Of a stretch of 64,000 nt of DNA, positions 60,145 to 64,000 are shown one piece after another. Every line of letters starts with the position of its first letter. Position 1 is the stretch's first letter. The stretch spans positions 62,001 to 126,000 of the forward strand of contig NW_026516765.1 of NCBI RefSeq assembly GCF_025766255.1, read 5' to 3'. The notes under the pieces were generated by a model that saw only the letters and a list, made by a program, of their open reading frames with translations, was not told the DNA's origin and searched no databases. The position numbers were made by a program, and so were the translations under genes. The stretch is from Zychaea mexicana (lineage: Eukaryota > Mucoromycota > Mucoromycetes > Mucorales > Lichtheimiaceae).

Positions 60145-60717
60145 TTATCGTTGCTGCTGTTGCAGTTGCTCTTGTTGCTTCTGTGGCAGCAGAATACATA
60201 CAGATACAAAGATAAGGACAAGTACGATAAGAAAAGAGAGAGAAAAACATCCACATGCAGCCAGCCGTCGATGATACCGCAAAGCAGATATCCAGGACGT
60301 TATGACCCATTTGATCCCTCGTATTCCTCGTTTTTTCTCTCGACTATCGTAACCATCACAGTCTGCTGCTTGTGGATGCAATATGAATTCCGAGGAACCA
60401 GCCTCGGAATCGTTCGTAGGTCTGGTAGCATGATGGTGGTGAAACGCCGATGTGGAGTAATACGGTGGGGGTGGCATGTCAATCTTTGTCGTACAATCAT
60501 ATGAGGGTGGTTTTTCTGTTGTTGTTTCTGCTGCTACTATTGCTGGGTTTCCATGGATCACTGTGGCACTAGTGTCGCTATTGTCATGCTGAACGATTTC
60601 CGAAGAACCCCGATAATATTTCTCACCAGCACTGCCGCCACCTCCATCATCATTAAACGCGTCATGGTCATAGTGATTGTTACTGGATTGATCCTGCAGT
60701 ATGCTCTTTTGATCCAT
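60145..60717 (-). CDS. Single-pass membrane protein with PPxY motifs
   Basis: A single-exon frame of 190 residues beginning 'MDQKSILQDQSSNNHYDHDA' at the first ATG (60717); an extension upstream lacks an ATG. Residues ~1-140 are polar and disordered. They hold two PPxY motifs: 'EKPPSYD' near residue 71 and 'MPPPPYYST' near residue 82. These are docking sites for WW domains of Rsp5/NEDD4 ubiquitin ligases. A Trp/Arg/Lys juxtamembrane stretch precedes one strong TM segment, 'FSLSFLIVLVLIFVSVCILL' (about residues 155-175). A short Gln-rich tail follows. The layout resembles Rsp5 adaptors that help sort membrane proteins. Function is inferred from motifs alone and no family is recognised. Confidence 0.7.
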   Translation of the reverse strand: MDQKSILQDQSSNNHYDHDAFNDDGGGGSAGEKYYRGSSEIVQHDNSDTSATVIHGNPAIVAAETTTEKPPSYDCTTKIDMPPPPYYSTSAFHHHHATRPTNDSEAGSSEFILHPQAADCDGYDSREKKRGIRGIKWVITSWISALRYHRRLAACGCFSLSFLIVLVLIFVSVCILLPQKQQEQLQQQQR

Positions 60718-60815
60718 GCCTTTGTATAATAACTTTTGTTGTGTTGAGAAGCGTACATGCAACTATATCATAGCAGCAGCAGCAGCAGCAGCCGTAGTAG
60801 TTGTAGTAATTGGTA

Positions 60816-60827
60816 CTTTTATATATA
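60816..60827 (-). promoter_or_regulatory. TATA-like box of the PPxY protein gene
   Basis: On the minus strand 'TATATATAAAAG', about 100 bp before the ATG at 60717. Confidence 0.4.
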
Positions 60828-63800
60828 ATAGGACAATTTTTGTTTCGGTTCTGTTTTCGGGCACACTCGCACAAGAGAAAAAAATGCGGAGAAAAAGAGC
60901 ATCGAGCCTACCAGTAATGTACTTTATATTTCCGCAGCAGTTTTACAGCAGTGCATAATTGCACAAAGCAAACAGCAGCAGCATCTGTGTATCACGCCTC
61001 TCAGCCAGTGGCGATAATGGGCATGAGCGTGGCACACACGCACACACACCTTCTTCGGCATAAAATGATCCTGGGCACACGAGATTTCACATTTTCTTTC
61101 CTTTTTTTGATTTTTGCTGACATTCGAAAATCTCCTTCTCCTCCCTTCTCAGCGACAGCCAGTAGATGAGTTTGTGGACAATCGTCCCGTTTAACAAGAT
61201 TTTTTTTAATACGGCTGAGCAGACGTGTATTTTTCATAGGAGCATACGCTGCGGTAGTTTGTATCTGAGTGCAACGCTGACGATGAATACGCCACTATTT
61301 TGTTGGCTTGGTATAAAAGCAAAAAGCACCTCCTTAGCCAGAAACAAGTTGTTATTCCGGAATCGTACTGTTACAGTACAACTTTTCTCAAGTGATTAGT
61401 ATCATACACTTCAACTCATATTCGATTGCTGTGGCATTGCCACTAGTTGCTCAGCTGGGTAACGAGAGCCAAGCTTCATTGTTGTAGTATGGCTTCTAAA
61501 TAATGATATTGTGTCGGGGTGGAGTCTTATATCGTCGCATATGAAGAGACAGCAATGTTAGATACGACCAGCCAGCCACCCTGATCGTCACTCCAATTCA
61601 ATAATGGTACCGTGCGCCCTGACTCTATCCAATTACGCAGGGTTGACACCAATAAAACTTAACAAACATATCCCTTACAATAACAGGGAAGTTAACTTTT
61701 TTTTCTGCATAAAGCATGAAAATCATTTACTGGCATTTGGCTGCCTCTCCTTCTTCTGACCAGATCAGTTGTGTAAAGCTGAAGACAAAAGCTATCTTGT
61801 TGTCTATTCCCTGTACGTCATTAACTTATCTGTCGTCCAACTGGCCTTTCCTTCAGTTGTATGCTTTACTTTTTCCTAAATCGATACGGTCTATTCTCCA
61901 CATATTATACTCAATATCTTTCAAGCAAAAGGAATAAAGAATTACTACCCATATGTGGTAACACTTAGTCTATGAGATGCATATATATTAATACTGCGTC
62001 GTACATACCCCATCGTTCTTCTCCTTGTGCATGTATTATGCAGGGGAACGAGGAACAAAGAAAGCAGCAGGAGGCTTATCTAAACATTACAAAGATGATA
62101 ACACATTCGCAACATTTCATTGATGCATAGATATAAGCCGATTTCAGTGCTTAAATAAGATAAATATCTCAGTTGCTATATTAATAAGATTATTGTCTTT
62201 GATCTTTTAACTGTGCTACATGGCACAAATAATGAAGAAATAAAATCATCCCATACCTCATTAGCTGATAATTACTTTGCAGAAACTTACTACATCTTGA
62301 TAGTACTTGCTGCTTATTTAACACTTGAACACACACAGTAACAGGAAGGAAGGAATGTAGTCACTCCGTCCCCCGATCCGTTCATGTACGTAGCAGCTGC
62401 AGAGCAGAAAAGAAAAAGTCAGGGAACCCAGCACTAGCGGTGGTATTGGTCCCGAGCAATAACCGCATTAGCCATGTAACGTGCTACATGTCAGGGTAGT
62501 AGTTGTGGTATCCTGTTGTGTGTGCGCGGGTTTACCGGGCTCACGACATAATATCGGAGGAAAGAAGGATGAAGGGCAGGGGTCCTTGAACAAGCGGACG
62601 GATGGACGGAGGAACAACATTGTTCTTGTACGACCATGCCATCGAAGATTGTCTCTATACTTCGATGATGAAGAATAGACTGGCACATAGAGAAACAGTC
62701 CAAGAACATTCTTGTGATACTAGACCCAAATAACGCGCGCGGGGTGGAATATGCCTGTGTACCTTGATGTTTTTGTTGTGAGCATTATGATCTCAGCACG
62801 TACAAATGGGTCGCATGATACCACACTACTACAAAGACGGATGGCTATTACCATTTTGATTGCTCTGGGAAATAGGCTCTCCAAAGTATTATTACAAGCA
62901 CCAATGGAATGCTGTAAAGTGTATCACGTACCATTTTTATGAGCCATGAGAGAATTCTGGACAAAAAAATGCAGATCAGTAGCAGTAGCTTATGTAACAA
63001 GATCACCTCTCCTTCGTTCCTATCTCACGTAATATAGTACAGCATTAAAGAATACAGAGCTACCAGACCAAAATAAATGGTTCCAAAAGGAGAATGTGTA
63101 CATAGATGATGCAATATGCAGTTCCCCCAAACACTAGCTGCACGTTTTTCAACGTACGTACTAGTAGTAGTAACGAGTGCACTAATACTGATGCATCAAC
63201 AAGAACAACAGTAATGAGCTGGGACGAATTATTATGACGCAGATCATCTTAGTTTAGGAAAATCAGCATGACAACAGCAACAACAGCAACAGTACCTCCA
63301 AACGAGTCTGGCAAAGAAAGAGGACTGCTGACGGCTGGTTGTGTTGGACCAACGACCAACTCAGTACAAAAAGAGGCGGGAAATATCCAAACCGAACACA
63401 CGATTGTAAGAATTTGGCATTACTGGAAACTAGCACAAACGTAACAACTATGGAAGATGCAGCAAATTTCCTCCCCTCAATTTTTACATCCTTAAATGCA
63501 AAGTGACAGGATCTGTGACAGAGGACCCTACAGGTATAATGATTTCTTATAAAAAGTCATATCATGATCGATAAGTGATCGTATCAATTAGTGCCGATCG
63601 TCAAAAGCATATACTTTCAAAGTAAAGATGAGAAACTTGTGCATAAGAACATAATTAAAGAGCTGGGAGGAAAGTCTACAACTTCTGATGTTCTCGGTAC
63701 AATATACCCTCCTTTGCACTAATATGTATTGTGACGTACCTGGAAAAAATGTATATGTTGTTGTTTGTTTGTTATGTTGCGAATGTCGTAGTTGAAACTA

Positions 63801-64000
63801 ATTTCTGCAAAGTTTGGATCAAACAGAGCCGTATTGTAGCGAGGACGGTAAACAAAGATTTTTTTTATTTTTTTGCAAATATGGCACAGAGTGTTTCTGG
63901 AGAGAGAGAGAGTCTCTGCAACATCGTGTAAGTTTCTGCGAAGGGAAAAAGAGCAAAGCAAATGAGTCTTTTTAACTTGTTTTCGACGGCTGATCTCAAA
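60828..64000. other. Right-hand gene-free interval
   Basis: About 3.2 kb of AT-rich sequence. Frames here are short or out of character, including a 20-codon frame at 63269. The best open segment is on the minus strand at 63719-63961, with 'SLSRNTLCHICKKIKKI' preceded by a 'TTCGCAG' acceptor-like sequence. It may be an exon of a gene starting right of the window, but nothing identifies it. Confidence 0.35.

Noticed and set aside
63269..63330. Plus-strand frame beginning with a Thr/Ala-rich N-terminus near the right edge
   Set aside because: It stops after about 20 codons and has no supporting splice structure.
1..64000. tRNA, rRNA and CRISPR arrays
   Set aside because: I looked for tRNA B-box-like GGTTCGANNCC sequences and for regularly spaced identical repeats. 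None was convincing. The only arrays are microsatellites and the ~20 bp units of the inverted-repeat element.

Overview
The window looks like nuclear DNA of a filamentous fungus, most likely of the Mucoromycota (Mucorales-type). Genes are split by many short introns (about 35-200 nt) with GT/AG ends. The proteins include an Skt5/Chs4-type chitin synthase regulator, yapsin-like aspartic peptidases, an Ndt80/PhoG factor, an Mnn1-type mannosyltransferase and a fungal ArAE_2/FUSC-type transporter. LINE, Mutator-like and terminal-inverted-repeat elements sit between them. The lineage call is an inference from gene content and gene structure, not from a database search. The coding models below were checked by following reading frame and intron phase across every junction.

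Layout. 1-14.4 kb is accessory and repeat-rich. It holds a dead LINE reverse transcriptase, a monocarboxylate-permease-like MFS gene flanked by two diverged copies of a ~1.1 kb direct repeat, a TMEM14-like gene, a broken Mutator-like (MULE) transposase, a pogo-like terminal repeat with relic coding sequence, and a 1.56 kb element with long inverted repeats. That element ends 26 bp before the apparent start of the next gene. 14.4-35.9 kb is gene-rich: Skt5/Chs4-like regulator (+), eight-exon ArAE_2/FUSC-like membrane protein (+), Ndt80/PhoG-like transcription factor (-), GOT1 (-), BFR2/AATF (-) and a SERTA-like protein (-). 36.4-42.6 kb is a head-to-tail tandem array of three secreted, probably GPI-anchored, aspartic peptidases, all with one intron at exactly the same place after the first catalytic Asp-Thr-Gly. 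42.6-47.8 kb is gene-poor with coding relics. 47.8-60.8 kb carries a cytochrome P450 (+), a SET-domain methyltransferase (-), an alpha-1,3-mannosyltransferase-like gene (+), a ZNF511-like zinc-finger gene (+), a TMEM70/186-like mitochondrial membrane protein (-), a small mitochondrial-targeted protein (-) and a PPxY single-pass membrane protein (-). The last 3 kb shows no convincing gene.

Working together. Several genes converge on the cell surface and secretory route: Skt5-like (chitin synthesis), three surface peptidases, Mnn1-like glycosyltransferase (Golgi glycan capping), GOT1 (ER-Golgi traffic) and the PPxY protein (candidate ubiquitin-ligase adaptor). BFR2 and the ZNF511-like protein belong to nuclear or nucleolar housekeeping. 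I found no operon-like system, CRISPR array, tRNA or rRNA. The most unusual items are the SERTA-like protein, the inverted-repeat element abutting the chitin synthase regulator, a cluster of imperfect RFX X-box-like sites upstream of the Ndt80-like gene, and the diverged direct repeats around the MFS gene.
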